IMG/VR virus record: IMGVR_UViG_3300036715_002709
Coordinates: 1 to 38,539 of that record
DNA length: 38,539 nucleotides
From: a virus
Reading direction: 5' to 3' (one strand)
The notes beneath the pieces were generated by a model. That model worked only from the letters and a program-made list of their open reading frames with translations. It was not told the DNA's origin and searched no databases. Position 1 is the first letter of the stretch, and every line of letters starts with the position of its first letter. Made by a program: the position numbers and the translations under genes. This document shows positions 23,305 through 31,136 of this stretch, in pieces.

Positions 23305-24003
23305 TTACTCAGATACTACGTTAATAACGACTTGTAAACTTGGAACATCCAAAGATGTAAACATTGTGATATACGATTTTGTTTTAGCATTTTGTGCAAC
23401 TTTTACAGAATAATTACTTGCAGGAAGTTTTTTGATGTTTTCCATATCAATAATTATATTATGTACACCTGTGTTTGTTGCATCTGCAATCTTGATTTTA
23501 AAATTGTTTGATGATACTTTGTTCTGACCTGTAATTGTAAGATCGATTGAATCATCATTTGATGCAACAACAATATGCTCAAGTTTCAATAATGAAGATG
23601 TTTTTTTCAACTTTTCAAGAACTGCACTTTCTAGTTTGAACTCCATTGCTGATGGTGCTGCTGCAATATTTTCAGGAATTTTTGGGTTTGCTGAAAATGT
23701 CTGACTCAATAGGTCAATGTTTGTTGTAAAATATTTGATTGAACTGTTATCATTTTTGATAGTAATAACACCATCATCCAATGTAACTTTTGCATTATCA
23801 ATAACACCTAAAACTGATAGTAATTCTGAAAGATTAAAAATACCATAATCCTCAAATTCTTCTTCACCAAATTGTGAAAGATCAATAAATGCGACCATTG
23901 ATTTACCTGAATCTTGAATACCTGTAATTGGGTATCTGATGATTGCTGCTGTAGAAATTGATGCTAGATCACCTAATATCGCTTGTGTTTTTTTGCTTAA
24001 CAA
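23305..24003 (-). CDS. 45: Sliding clamp gp45
   Basis: A 232-residue homologue of T4 gp45 (228). MLSKKTQAILGDLASIST, the SIKYFTTNI segment and SLLKLEHIVVASNDDSIDLT are typical of the two-domain subunit, which trimerises around DNA as processivity factor for gp43 and as late-transcription activator. TTG start behind AAAGGAGCACAT. Upstream lie tandem terminators and Fur-box-like palindromes (24080-24223), so it needs its own promoter there. The clamp-loader genes gp44/62 are not in the window. Confidence 0.88.
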   Translation of the reverse strand: MLSKKTQAILGDLASISTAAIIRYPITGIQDSGKSMVAFIDLSQFGEEEFEDYGIFNLSELLSVLGVIDNAKVTLDDGVITIKNDNSSIKYFTTNIDLLSQTFSANPKIPENIAAAPSAMEFKLESAVLEKLKKTSSLLKLEHIVVASNDDSIDLTITGQNKVSSNNFKIKIADATNTGVHNIIIDMENIKKLPASNYSVKVAQNAKTKSYITMFTSLDVPSLQVVINVVSE

Positions 24004-24079
24004 ATGTGCTCCTTTAACGAAATAAAAATTGTTGAGACCAGTTTAGATATTGGGCTCAATCACTTCTGTTTGTTGTGAT

Positions 24080-24098
24080 GATAATGATAATCATTATC
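24080..24098. promoter_or_regulatory. Perfect Fur-box-like palindrome
   Basis: GATAATGATAATCATTATC, identical to the classic E. coli Fur consensus, lies in the leader/promoter region of gp45 just after the terminator at 24116-24142. Confidence 0.6.
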
Positions 24099-24115
24099 AA
24101 TTAAATTTTTTGAGT

Positions 24116-24142
24116 TAAAAAAAACGGATATTTCTATCCGTC
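24116..24142 (-). terminator. Intrinsic terminator, copy 1
   Basis: ACGGATA/TATCCGT stem with a 4-nt loop followed by eight T on the minus strand. Confidence 0.85.
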
Positions 24143-24155
24143 TATTATCATTATT

Positions 24156-24174
24156 GATAATGATTATCATTATC
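24156..24174. promoter_or_regulatory. Fur-box-like palindrome, copy 2
   Basis: GATAATGATTATCATTATC, the T-variant of the same palindrome; with flanking ATTATCATTATT it forms overlapping half-sites. Confidence 0.55.
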
Positions 24175-24191
24175 AATTAAATTTTTTGAGT

Positions 24192-24218
24192 TAAAAAAAA
24201 CGGATATTTCTATCCGTC
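24192..24218 (-). terminator. Intrinsic terminator, copy 2
   Basis: Identical ACGGATA/TATCCGT stem and T8 run, 25 nt after the stop of the 94-aa gene. Confidence 0.85.
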
Positions 24219-24242
24219 TATTAAATATGTTTGTGAATTGTC

Positions 24243-24527
24243 TTAATTGATACGTGCGATGATTTGTTCTGATTGTTTTGTGATTACTTCTTTTGCAATA
24301 CGTGCTGCCATACGTTTATCAGCACCTTGTAAAATTAAATCATCTTTTGCTTTCGCAATAAACTCATTTACAATTGATGGAATGTTACGTGTACATTCAA
24401 TTTTCATTATTTTACCAAATGCTTCTGCAATGTCAGAAACTGCTGTTCCTTCAATTAACTTTTGTGCATATGCTTTCAATTCTTTTTCTAAATCTGCAAC
24501 GATATTTGTGTTTACTGTGATTGCCAT
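24243..24527 (-). CDS. Unknown helical protein, 94 aa
   Basis: Ala/Ile/Lys-rich, predicted all-helical. The final third (DLILQGADKRMAARIAKEV) could be a nucleic-acid-binding helix pair. ATG behind GAAGGATTTTAAA. It is bounded by an extended -10 promoter (24559) and tandem terminators, so it forms a one-gene unit, probably strongly expressed. No family recognised. Confidence 0.6.
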   Translation of the reverse strand: MAITVNTNIVADLEKELKAYAQKLIEGTAVSDIAEAFGKIMKIECTRNIPSIVNEFIAKAKDDLILQGADKRMAARIAKEVITKQSEQIIARIN

Positions 24528-24558
24528 TTTAAAATCCTTCTTTCTTTTGATATGTATT

Positions 24559-24582
24559 ATTATAACACATTTAAACTTAATT
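24559..24582 (-). promoter_or_regulatory. Extended -10 promoter
   Basis: TTAAGTTTAAA then TGTGTTATAAT on the minus strand, 32 nt from the 94-aa gene. Confidence 0.65.
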
Positions 24583-24614
24583 TTCGATTAAAAACTTACA
24601 AGTTTTTAAATCTT

Positions 24615-24809
24615 TTACCAAACGAACCCAACTAATCCCATAATAGCACCGAATGGAAATGCAAATACACCAATAATTTTAAGAACAATTATTAATGTTA
24701 AGCCACCACCTTTTACTGCGTAGATTATAATTTGAATAATATTTGCAATATAACCTACAATACCCATAACCGATACAAGAAATGTTGTAATACCTAAAGT
24801 TACAAACAT
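24615..24809 (-). CDS. Small two-helix membrane protein, 64 aa
   Basis: Start at ATG 24809 (AGGAGAAAAT), preferred over 24839. Two hydrophobic segments (about residues 5-27 and 36-63) are separated by VKGGG. Size and the ending GAIMGLVGFVW are similar in style to phage membrane immunity proteins such as T4 Imm, but sequence identity is not evident. A superinfection-exclusion role is possible but unproven. Confidence 0.55.
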   Translation of the reverse strand: MFVTLGITTFLVSVMGIVGYIANIIQIIIYAVKGGGLTLIIVLKIIGVFAFPFGAIMGLVGFVW

Positions 24810-24867
24810 ATTTTCTCCTGATGATTTTCGTTTTATCATTTAAAACCTTCTTTCTTTTGTTACATAT

Positions 24868-24900
24868 ATTATATCATAATAAACTTAAAATAAGATTAAT
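24868..24900 (-). promoter_or_regulatory. Extended -10 promoter
   Basis: TTAATCTTATTTTAAGTTTA upstream of TGATATAAT on the minus strand, a full match to the long form of the family. Confidence 0.72.
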
Positions 24901-25150
24901 TTTTGAAGTAACCGAATAAATCATCAGTTGACATTAAAAAATAATCATCAAGTGGTTCACGTAAGGCATAATTTCCAAAAGATACTATATCTCCTACCTT
25001 TACATCAAGAACTTTTTCGCCTATTGCAAGTACAGTACCGAAACGTGGTGCTTCTTTCTTACTTTTATTTAATAATACAATACCTGATGATGTCTCAGTT
25101 TCTTTTTGATGAACATTAATTAAAAGTTTGTTATTTAACGGTTGAAACAT
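24896..25150 (-). CDS. GroES-like co-chaperonin (gp31 analogue)
   Basis: An 84-residue Cpn10-fold protein. PLNNKLLINVHQKETETSSG (4-23) with the following IVLLNKSKKEAPRFGTVLAI is the GroES start and mobile loop; DVKVGDIVSFGNYA and YFLMSTDDLFGYF complete the fold. It is shorter than GroES (97) and T4 gp31 (111). Such proteins cap host GroEL to fold the phage capsid protein. The sequence is closer to bacterial GroES than to gp31. Its promoter is at 25166. Confidence 0.8.
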   Translation of the reverse strand: MFQPLNNKLLINVHQKETETSSGIVLLNKSKKEAPRFGTVLAIGEKVLDVKVGDIVSFGNYALREPLDDYFLMSTDDLFGYFKN

Positions 25151-25165
25151 GTTAATCCTTTGTTT

Positions 25166-25187
25166 ATTATATCATAAAGAACCTTAA
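25166..25187 (-). promoter_or_regulatory. Extended -10 promoter for the co-chaperonin
   Basis: TTAAGGTTCTTTA then TGATATAAT on the minus strand, 15 nt from the ATG. Confidence 0.65.
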
Positions 25188-25191
25188 AGTT

Positions 25192-26868
25192 TTATGATAT
25201 TTTTACTTCTTTTTCAGTTATTGGAAATTCGTCTTCTAAATAAACATTCATTCTATTTTTGAAATGTTTTAAAGAATGATTTTCATTTGTTGTTTTGCCT
25301 GTTTTTGTTTTAGTAGAAAAATCATCAGTAATATCCCATATCTTAATTATTTCTTTACCTTCATAAAGTCTTAATCCACGCCCTATCGATTGTCGAATTC
25401 TAATTGAACTTTTTGTAGGTGCACCAAGGATAATATTATGTAGTCTCTTGATATTGATACCAGTAGACATAGTAGCATAATTTCCTACAATAATTGCATC
25501 TTCTTTTTCATCAAGTAATTTACGAATACGCTCACGCTCATCACCTTCAATAGCGCCATAAATCATATAGATATCATAATTCTCAAGACAATCAAATCTA
25601 TCCATAATATTTTTATCAAATCCCTCTTTTTCGAGAGTTCTTATAATACTGCTACGTTGTTTATCATCTAATTTAGTATTAGTGAATACTTTGGTAGGAA
25701 AAACATCATTCTTAATCAACTCTTTAACTGATTTTGGTGTTGTCTTATCAAGTAACACTATACCCTCAATCCCAAATCTGTCTTTAAGAAGCAATTCCAT
25801 CAACCATTTACCGTGATTAATAGTATTAAATAGTAAAATAGTGTTACCAGATTTAGCAATCTTGTTAGTCATCTTTGCAATAATATTATTACGTCGATAA
25901 TGTCCTTCAAGCATCTTGATTTCTTTTTGATAATCAAGATTTTTCATTATTTTCTTATCTTCATCACTGTAATTAAAGAATAAACAATTTATCTGAACTG
26001 GTGTTGCTAATCCACGTTCAATCAATCCTTGAGCATTAATAATTTTAACATTAGTTCCTAATGAACCAATCAATGACATTCTATCAGCGAATGTCAAATC
26101 TGAAATAGTTCCAGATACTCCTAATCTATATTTACAATTAACCGCTGCTGGCAATATAATTGTATCAAATACTTCCGATTTTGCCGTGTGTGCTTCATCA
26201 ACTATGATAACATCAATCTCACTAAATAAATCAGGTGAATTATAAAGACTTTGCCATGTGCTGATTGATATAGGACAATCGAAATGTTTTTCTATTCCTG
26301 CCATCATTGTATGCACAATATCAGGTTCCTTAAAGTTATATTCATCAAAATCTGAACGAATTTGTTTAACAAGTGATACACTTGGAACGATAACTAATGT
26401 TTTCATATTTTTAGATTTAAAGAACATTGATAACATGTATATTACTAATGATTTACCAGCACCTGTAGCAAGTTGCGCTGTTATGCGTCCTCTATTAATA
26501 AATGTTACACATGCATCAATTTGATAATCATATGGTGGAAATGGCAATTCTAATGATGATATAAACTCATTGAACTCATTATGTGTAATTTTCATATATT
26601 CAGATGAATTTTCATATTGAATTTCTATATCTTCTTTTAACATTGCTTTCTTCAGATGAAGAATCAATCCTTTTGGTATAAGTAACCCATCATTTGTGAA
26701 TCCATAGAATTTCTTTTTACCATCCCATGCACCACATTTAAATGCAGGTGTGAAACGATATCCTTCTACATATGCAGAAAGGAAATTTGTCAATGTTATT
26801 TTTATTTCTATATCATCCGTTATTATTTCTACGTATGATTCGTTTACATCACGTGCTTTTAATATCAA
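25192..26868 (-). CDS. uvsW: Recombination helicase UvsW
   Basis: A 558-residue SF2 helicase. The N-terminal domain (FLSAYVEGYRFTPAFKCGAW) is typical of UvsW. The core has PYDYQIDAC, Walker A LATGAGKS (133-140), DEAH (224-227), the GVSGTI motif III, and RIRQSIGRGLRLYEG motif VI. It unwinds branched DNA and R-loops, driving the switch from origin- to recombination-dependent replication. T4 UvsW has 503 residues; the extra length is an insertion of about 50 residues between motifs IV and V. TTG start behind AAGGAAAGTT. It lies next to the fibre-like gene and uvsY. Confidence 0.9.
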   Translation of the reverse strand: MILKARDVNESYVEIITDDIEIKITLTNFLSAYVEGYRFTPAFKCGAWDGKKKFYGFTNDGLLIPKGLILHLKKAMLKEDIEIQYENSSEYMKITHNEFNEFISSLELPFPPYDYQIDACVTFINRGRITAQLATGAGKSLVIYMLSMFFKSKNMKTLVIVPSVSLVKQIRSDFDEYNFKEPDIVHTMMAGIEKHFDCPISISTWQSLYNSPDLFSEIDVIIVDEAHTAKSEVFDTIILPAAVNCKYRLGVSGTISDLTFADRMSLIGSLGTNVKIINAQGLIERGLATPVQINCLFFNYSDEDKKIMKNLDYQKEIKMLEGHYRRNNIIAKMTNKIAKSGNTILLFNTINHGKWLMELLLKDRFGIEGIVLLDKTTPKSVKELIKNDVFPTKVFTNTKLDDKQRSSIIRTLEKEGFDKNIMDRFDCLENYDIYMIYGAIEGDERERIRKLLDEKEDAIIVGNYATMSTGINIKRLHNIILGAPTKSSIRIRQSIGRGLRLYEGKEIIKIWDITDDFSTKTKTGKTTNENHSLKHFKNRMNVYLEDEFPITEKEVKIS

Positions 26869-26878
26869 AACTTTCCTT

Positions 26879-27826
26879 TTAAACTGTTGTTCTTAACATA
26901 CTTCCTGCATTTCCTATTATTGCCCAACCATCTCCAGTTGTGTAGAAATAATCTACTTGTACTGTGACATATCTAGTATTTGAAAATGGATGATTTACTA
27001 TAAATGTTCTATCTACCCCATAGGTGTGTGTAGTCCATCCTTTTGGCGGATGAAATAATATCTTTGTAGGATCTTCAAGATGAACCGTTCCTGCAATCGA
27101 ACCGTTACCATAAGTTGTTCCTGAAAAATTAGATGCAGGTACTGATAAAACTTGTGTTCCTGACGCATCATAAAAAATTATATCAGTATAATCACCTGTA
27201 CTCCATGTAGTTGTGTTTTTTCTATACCACAATTTTCCTAGATATACATTATTCGCATCATAAAATCTTAATGTTGAGTCAGTTCGTTCATTAGGATAAT
27301 AATAGTTTTGTATTAATACATCGAATGTAGCTACATCTAATGATAATTTATTAGATTCAGTTAAATATTGTGTTCCTGCTGCATAATATTGAAATTGTAC
27401 TACATGTAAATCAGTATCTGCACTTGTTTCAAATGCATAATCTGGATTAGAATATGAACTATTACTCGACATAAAAAACCCAATCATATATCTCTGAAAT
27501 CTATTAAGTACCCAATTATTAGATGAATCCCAAAAATAAACGTCAACAACTATTCTTGGATATGTAGAAGTTACTTTTATCCAAGTATGTGATGCAGGAT
27601 TTAAATCAGGATTGATGGGATCTTCAGTGCTGAATGTTACAGAAAAATCAAGATTATTGTTAATAAATTCTGTTGTACAATATTTAGAAGATATATCACC
27701 AGTAGGTGGTGTCCATGATGTTGCATATCCACTAGCTTGCAATGTACCAATAGTGTCATCCACGGTTTTGTTTACAAGAACTGATTTAATAAATTTATTT
27801 GTAGATTGTGATGTAGTATTTCCCAT
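26879..27826 (-). CDS. Fibre/decoration-like protein, 315 aa
   Basis: Residues 10-105 are homologous to the 105-aa protein at 5739-6056 (VDD..G.LQ..G, GDISSKYCTTEFI, DPINPDLNP...W, YFW...NNW). The remaining about 200 residues are Tyr/Thr/Ser/Asn-rich beta sequence of the sort seen in fibre tips and carbohydrate-binding domains. It is probably a virion surface protein, although it lies between uvsY and uvsW. Whether it is an adhesin or head decoration cannot be decided. Confidence 0.6.
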   Translation of the reverse strand: MGNTTSQSTNKFIKSVLVNKTVDDTIGTLQASGYATSWTPPTGDISSKYCTTEFINNNLDFSVTFSTEDPINPDLNPASHTWIKVTSTYPRIVVDVYFWDSSNNWVLNRFQRYMIGFFMSSNSSYSNPDYAFETSADTDLHVVQFQYYAAGTQYLTESNKLSLDVATFDVLIQNYYYPNERTDSTLRFYDANNVYLGKLWYRKNTTTWSTGDYTDIIFYDASGTQVLSVPASNFSGTTYGNGSIAGTVHLEDPTKILFHPPKGWTTHTYGVDRTFIVNHPFSNTRYVTVQVDYFYTTGDGWAIIGNAGSMLRTTV

Positions 27827-27834
27827 AATAATTC

Positions 27835-28257
27835 CTAATTAACTATTCCAGCTTTAAATTTTTCATATTCCATAAGATTCTTCAATGTCCAGCTAAAATC
27901 ACGTAATGATTTAATTGTATCTTCTGCACGGCTAGCGATTAATCGTACAATATTCATTTTTCTTATAATAGATAGAACTTCGTTATCACGCTCGATGAAT
28001 TGTTTAATGTCACTCATACTTAATGCAAAATCAAATTGATGCTTGTAATATAGAAATTTTGCTTGCCACATTTCAGCCTTTTGTAGTTCATAAACATCCA
28101 ATTTATGTTGCATATCGTAGAATACATTTTGATAATGAGACACAATTTGTGGTAATTCTAGAAGTTTCCTATCAATATTTGTTAAATCATAAATTACAAA
28201 TTCATTGTATTTTTTAAATATTGCATCCATCTGTAATTGAATATCTTGCTCAACCAT
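27835..28257 (-). CDS. uvsY: Recombination mediator UvsY
   Basis: A 140-residue protein matching T4 UvsY (137) in length and in the C-terminal pattern ASRAEDTIKSLRDFSWTLKN followed by a basic/aromatic end (T4: DAIKSRGFAIKHIQDMRAF). It loads UvsX on gp32-covered ssDNA. Its start overlaps the RNase HI stop by 8 nt. Neighbouring uvsW supports the call. Confidence 0.78.
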   Translation of the reverse strand: MVEQDIQLQMDAIFKKYNEFVIYDLTNIDRKLLELPQIVSHYQNVFYDMQHKLDVYELQKAEMWQAKFLYYKHQFDFALSMSDIKQFIERDNEVLSIIRKMNIVRLIASRAEDTIKSLRDFSWTLKNLMEYEKFKAGIVN

Positions 28258-28978
28258 TAATATCCTTTTTTATTGTTTTGTTCTTTTTTGCTACTAATGA
28301 ATCAATCAACTGATTGAAATCATGCGGATTAAGATTAGTCCCAACATTTTTTTCACCACGAGATTTCAAATAAGTATTGAAACCTGATCCTAATTGACCT
28401 TTTGAATTAGTATTTTTAATCAATGCAACAAGTCTATTATTACACGAGAATTTTCCATTATATTTAAATGCACCATTACCAGTTGCATGAAATGCTACAT
28501 ATTGTTTTTCTACTGCTTTAATAAAATCTCTCTCCCATTCTGTAATAGCAAGATTCATATATAATTTAACCTTTTTCTCAAAAGATTGTGTAAAGATATA
28601 CAATCGGAGATTTAGAATGTTATTCTTTTCAGTAGCAATAGGAGTATTTTTTTCAGTAACAACTACAGGAATATTTTTTTGACCTTCAACATATTTTGAA
28701 AGTTTATCAGCAATTCTATTCTCATTCCTAGGAATCCATACAATATTGTCTTTGAATTTTGGATATTTCAATTTTATTGTTTGCATTGCGCCAACACAAT
28801 CAGTATGAACAATTGCCTTATTTTTATATTTTTTTAATGCTAATAAACATGCAGTAGTTTCCGCACGTTGAGTATTTTTTGCACGAATAGGCATACGTAA
28901 CTGATATCCTGATTCTTCATTATAAAAACCAATATTTGTACCTTTTGAATGAATTGATGCATCTACATAAATTTTCAT
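28250..28978 (-). CDS. RNase HI-fold protein with C-terminal extension
   Basis: A 242-residue protein. The N-terminal RNase H fold has D6 (YVDAS), E40 (QRAETTA), D60 (VHTDC) and D91 (RIADKLS), the four catalytic acids. The C-terminal 110 residues are basic with no recognised motif. It should degrade RNA in RNA-DNA hybrids. It is distinct from the FEN-type Rnh at 21064, so the phage carries two unrelated RNase H activities. Confidence 0.82.
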   Translation of the reverse strand: MKIYVDASIHSKGTNIGFYNEESGYQLRMPIRAKNTQRAETTACLLALKKYKNKAIVHTDCVGAMQTIKLKYPKFKDNIVWIPRNENRIADKLSKYVEGQKNIPVVVTEKNTPIATEKNNILNLRLYIFTQSFEKKVKLYMNLAITEWERDFIKAVEKQYVAFHATGNGAFKYNGKFSCNNRLVALIKNTNSKGQLGSGFNTYLKSRGEKNVGTNLNPHDFNQLIDSLVAKKNKTIKKDING

Positions 28979-29003
28979 TTTAATCCTTCTATCTATTAGG
29001 ACA

Positions 29004-29025
29004 ATTATATCATAATAAACTTAAA
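29004..29025 (-). promoter_or_regulatory. Extended -10 promoter for RNase HI-uvsY-uvsW
   Basis: TTTAAGTTTATTA then TGATATAAT on the minus strand, 26 nt from the RNase HI start. Confidence 0.7.
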
Positions 29026-29709
29026 TTAAAATAAAATATTTACTTTATCAAATAATAATTTAGATGAATTAGTATTTTTAGGAACTACCGAAAAAAGTCC
29101 TTCAAATACAATATTAGCAATTCTTCCTTTAGAGCGTAACTTTGCTAATTCAGAATATCCTTGAACATTTACTATTTTATTAAATCCTGTAGATAATGAA
29201 TCTTTATTAGCTTTTCCTAGATCTGACCATACAGTACCATCTTTACCATTAAGTGTTAGTTTGTTATTTAATCTGATTACATATGCATCCTGATTATATT
29301 TTCTTGAAATCTTAATGGCAATGTTATTAAATTCCTCAGGTGAAATATTATCAGGTCTAATGATTAACCAAGTTTCCTCTAATGCGTTTGTTATGCTTCC
29401 TTTACAGTCAGAAATTTTCTCATCGTCTTTTAATTCTTGTGAACATTCTTTCCAATGTCCAACAATTTTATAAGCACCTGCATTAGATTTTGTTTCCTCT
29501 CGGAAAAATCTTAACAAATCATTATTATTTGAGGCATTTATCTTTTTTGAGTTACCACCACGTGCTGCCGTGATGAATAAAAAATCACTACCATCATCAA
29601 GTTTGCTTAATACCCTAGACAATCCTGCACCAGATTCATCAAGTGTTCCTGTGTAATCGTTTTCATATTGTTCTTTTATTGTTTTATTAAAAAATTCTTT
29701 AAATTTCAT
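29026..29709 (-). CDS. Candidate internal head protein, 227 aa
   Basis: N-terminus MKFKEFFNKTIKEQYEND: MKFK-type start with I-K-E at 11-13, the gp21 cleavage rule. The body has FLFITAARGGNSKK, AYKIVGHWKEC and ETWLIIR, a pattern I know from conserved phage proteins of unknown function (SA.RG...N...L...L). It has an exact late promoter TATAAATA at 29735 overlapping an extended -10 promoter. Late expression and the N-terminal signal support packaging in the head. Confidence 0.62.
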   Translation of the reverse strand: MKFKEFFNKTIKEQYENDYTGTLDESGAGLSRVLSKLDDGSDFLFITAARGGNSKKINASNNNDLLRFFREETKSNAGAYKIVGHWKECSQELKDDEKISDCKGSITNALEETWLIIRPDNISPEEFNNIAIKISRKYNQDAYVIRLNNKLTLNGKDGTVWSDLGKANKDSLSTGFNKIVNVQGYSELAKLRSKGRIANIVFEGLFSVVPKNTNSSKLLFDKVNILF

Positions 29710-29725
29710 TGTGTTTCCTTTAATT

Positions 29726-29742
29726 ATTATATCATATTTATA
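29726..29742 (-). promoter_or_regulatory. Overlapping late and extended -10 promoters
   Basis: AAGTATAAATATGATATAAT on the minus strand contains both TATAAATA (29735-29742) and TGATATAAT (29726-29734). Confidence 0.6.
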
Positions 29743-29748
29743 CTTAAA

Positions 29749-30288
29749 TTAGGCTTTATTAATAATTCTAAACATTTTAATTTTATAATAGAAACCTATA
29801 CTATCACCAAACATAATAAAATATAATGAATATTCTATTGCTTTCTGTTGAGGAAACAACCAGAATATAATAGTACTTATGAATAATCCACCAAGTATAT
29901 AAAATTTTGTGTAATCTTTTTTAACGACAATGTCCATTGACTCATGAAATATTGTACTTTCAGCACGTATTAGATATTCCTTAAAAATATCAAATAACTT
30001 CATTGCAATGATATAAACCATTATTCCTCCTGTTACAACAAAATATGTGAATCCAATCATATATGTTAAAGACAACATAATTTCAATTCTAATAAACATT
30101 TTTGCATTGAGAAGTTTATCGTAATGATGACTTAATGTAATCATTGCTAGGATTATGAATACAAAAAAGGCACTCATATAGTTCCCAGGTATCATACCTA
30201 ATCCAATGGTAAAAGGTGTTAATAATACGCCATAATTGAAATGAGCTATTTTGTAAAAGTTTACAAAATCTTTCTCGATTATTCGCAT
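29749..30288 (-). CDS. Multi-pass membrane protein, 179 aa
   Basis: Four to five hydrophobic segments (about residues 17-32, 36-52, 70-92, 130-146, 150-165). ATG overlaps the thyX stop (TAATG). It has no recognised transporter or immunity motif. Confidence 0.6.
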   Translation of the reverse strand: MRIIEKDFVNFYKIAHFNYGVLLTPFTIGLGMIPGNYMSAFFVFIILAMITLSHHYDKLLNAKMFIRIEIMLSLTYMIGFTYFVVTGGIMVYIIAMKLFDIFKEYLIRAESTIFHESMDIVVKKDYTKFYILGGLFISTIIFWLFPQQKAIEYSLYFIMFGDSIGFYYKIKMFRIINKA

Positions 30289-31064
30289 TAATGTCCCTCG
30301 ACAATCTTTAAATCTTTTGGTTTTTTGATAAATCTCATATATTTCTCAGGTGTTTTTGCAATCAATTCTTCTGCTAATTCACGAATACCATAATATGCAG
30401 ATCCCGAATCACGTAATTCAATGAAATGTTTCAATGCACGAATATTAAATGTGAGAACAGTTTTTGTTGTCCATGTTTCAGGTAAACATCTTTTTACACG
30501 GTCATTCTGTTTTTTCTTCTTTGAACCTTTTAAATTCTTTTCGAGTGGTTCTTCAAGATTGTATAAATCTAATTTATCATAAATTGCTTTTGTCTCAATG
30601 AGAATCCAATCACGATCTGTTACGATTATATTTTTAAACACAACATCAACAAGTTTATCTGTATATTTTTGTTGTTCATCAATTGAACAATCCCTTAAAT
30701 CACAATATGCATTAACTAATGACTCAATTGTATATCTTGTTGATTTAACACTAATTGCCATACCGATACGGTGGCGAGCAACCTCTTGTAGAATTTCACG
30801 TGAAAGATCTTCAACAAAAAATGATAATGTTGTGTGTTCAAGAATTGACTCATGAAAAAATGACCAAGTCAGTTTATCAAGTACATCACTACCGTCAATA
30901 TCCGCTACCTGCATTGCAGTTAAACCTGAACCATCTTCGCCGAAACTCTTTATTGATTTGTTCTCTGATAAATCAAATGAGTCATAACAAACTCTTGCAG
31001 CTATCTCGGAAACAAATAAAGGTGATGCTTGAAGCAATGTCACCTTAGGTCTTTTATATTTCAT
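30288..31064 (-). CDS. thyX: FAD-dependent thymidylate synthase ThyX
   Basis: A 258-residue protein with HESILEHTTLSFFVEDLSRE (71-90), ARHRIGMAISVKSTRY (96-111), and the C-terminal IRALKHFIELRDS segment. It makes dTMP from dUMP using FAD and folate. The signature has RHR then eight residues before STRY; the usual spacing is seven. T4 uses the unrelated ThyA (td), so thyX here is a non-orthologous replacement. A 14-bp palindrome lies upstream. Confidence 0.9.
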   Translation of the reverse strand: MKYKRPKVTLLQASPLFVSEIAARVCYDSFDLSENKSIKSFGEDGSGLTAMQVADIDGSDVLDKLTWSFFHESILEHTTLSFFVEDLSREILQEVARHRIGMAISVKSTRYTIESLVNAYCDLRDCSIDEQQKYTDKLVDVVFKNIIVTDRDWILIETKAIYDKLDLYNLEEPLEKNLKGSKKKKQNDRVKRCLPETWTTKTVLTFNIRALKHFIELRDSGSAYYGIRELAEELIAKTPEKYMRFIKKPKDLKIVEGH

Positions 31065-31079
31065 TTTTATCCTTTAATG

Positions 31080-31093
31080 TATCATATATGATA
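31080..31093. promoter_or_regulatory. Palindrome upstream of thyX
   Basis: TATCATATATGATA, a perfect 14-bp palindrome in the short gap before thyX; it may be an operator. An AT-rich TATAAAATA lies next to it. Confidence 0.35.
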
Positions 31094-31136
31094 TTTTATA
31101 GTTGGTTTTCTTAGGTAAAACATACAATATGATGTT

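Larger units (their letters stand above)
24080..24223. repeat. 76-bp tandem duplication of terminator plus Fur-like box
   Basis: A 68-bp unit (24080-24147) is repeated at 24156-24223 with a single mismatch. Each copy carries a GATAATGAT(A/T)ATCATTATC palindrome and an intrinsic terminator. An 8-bp spacer separates them. Confidence 0.9.
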
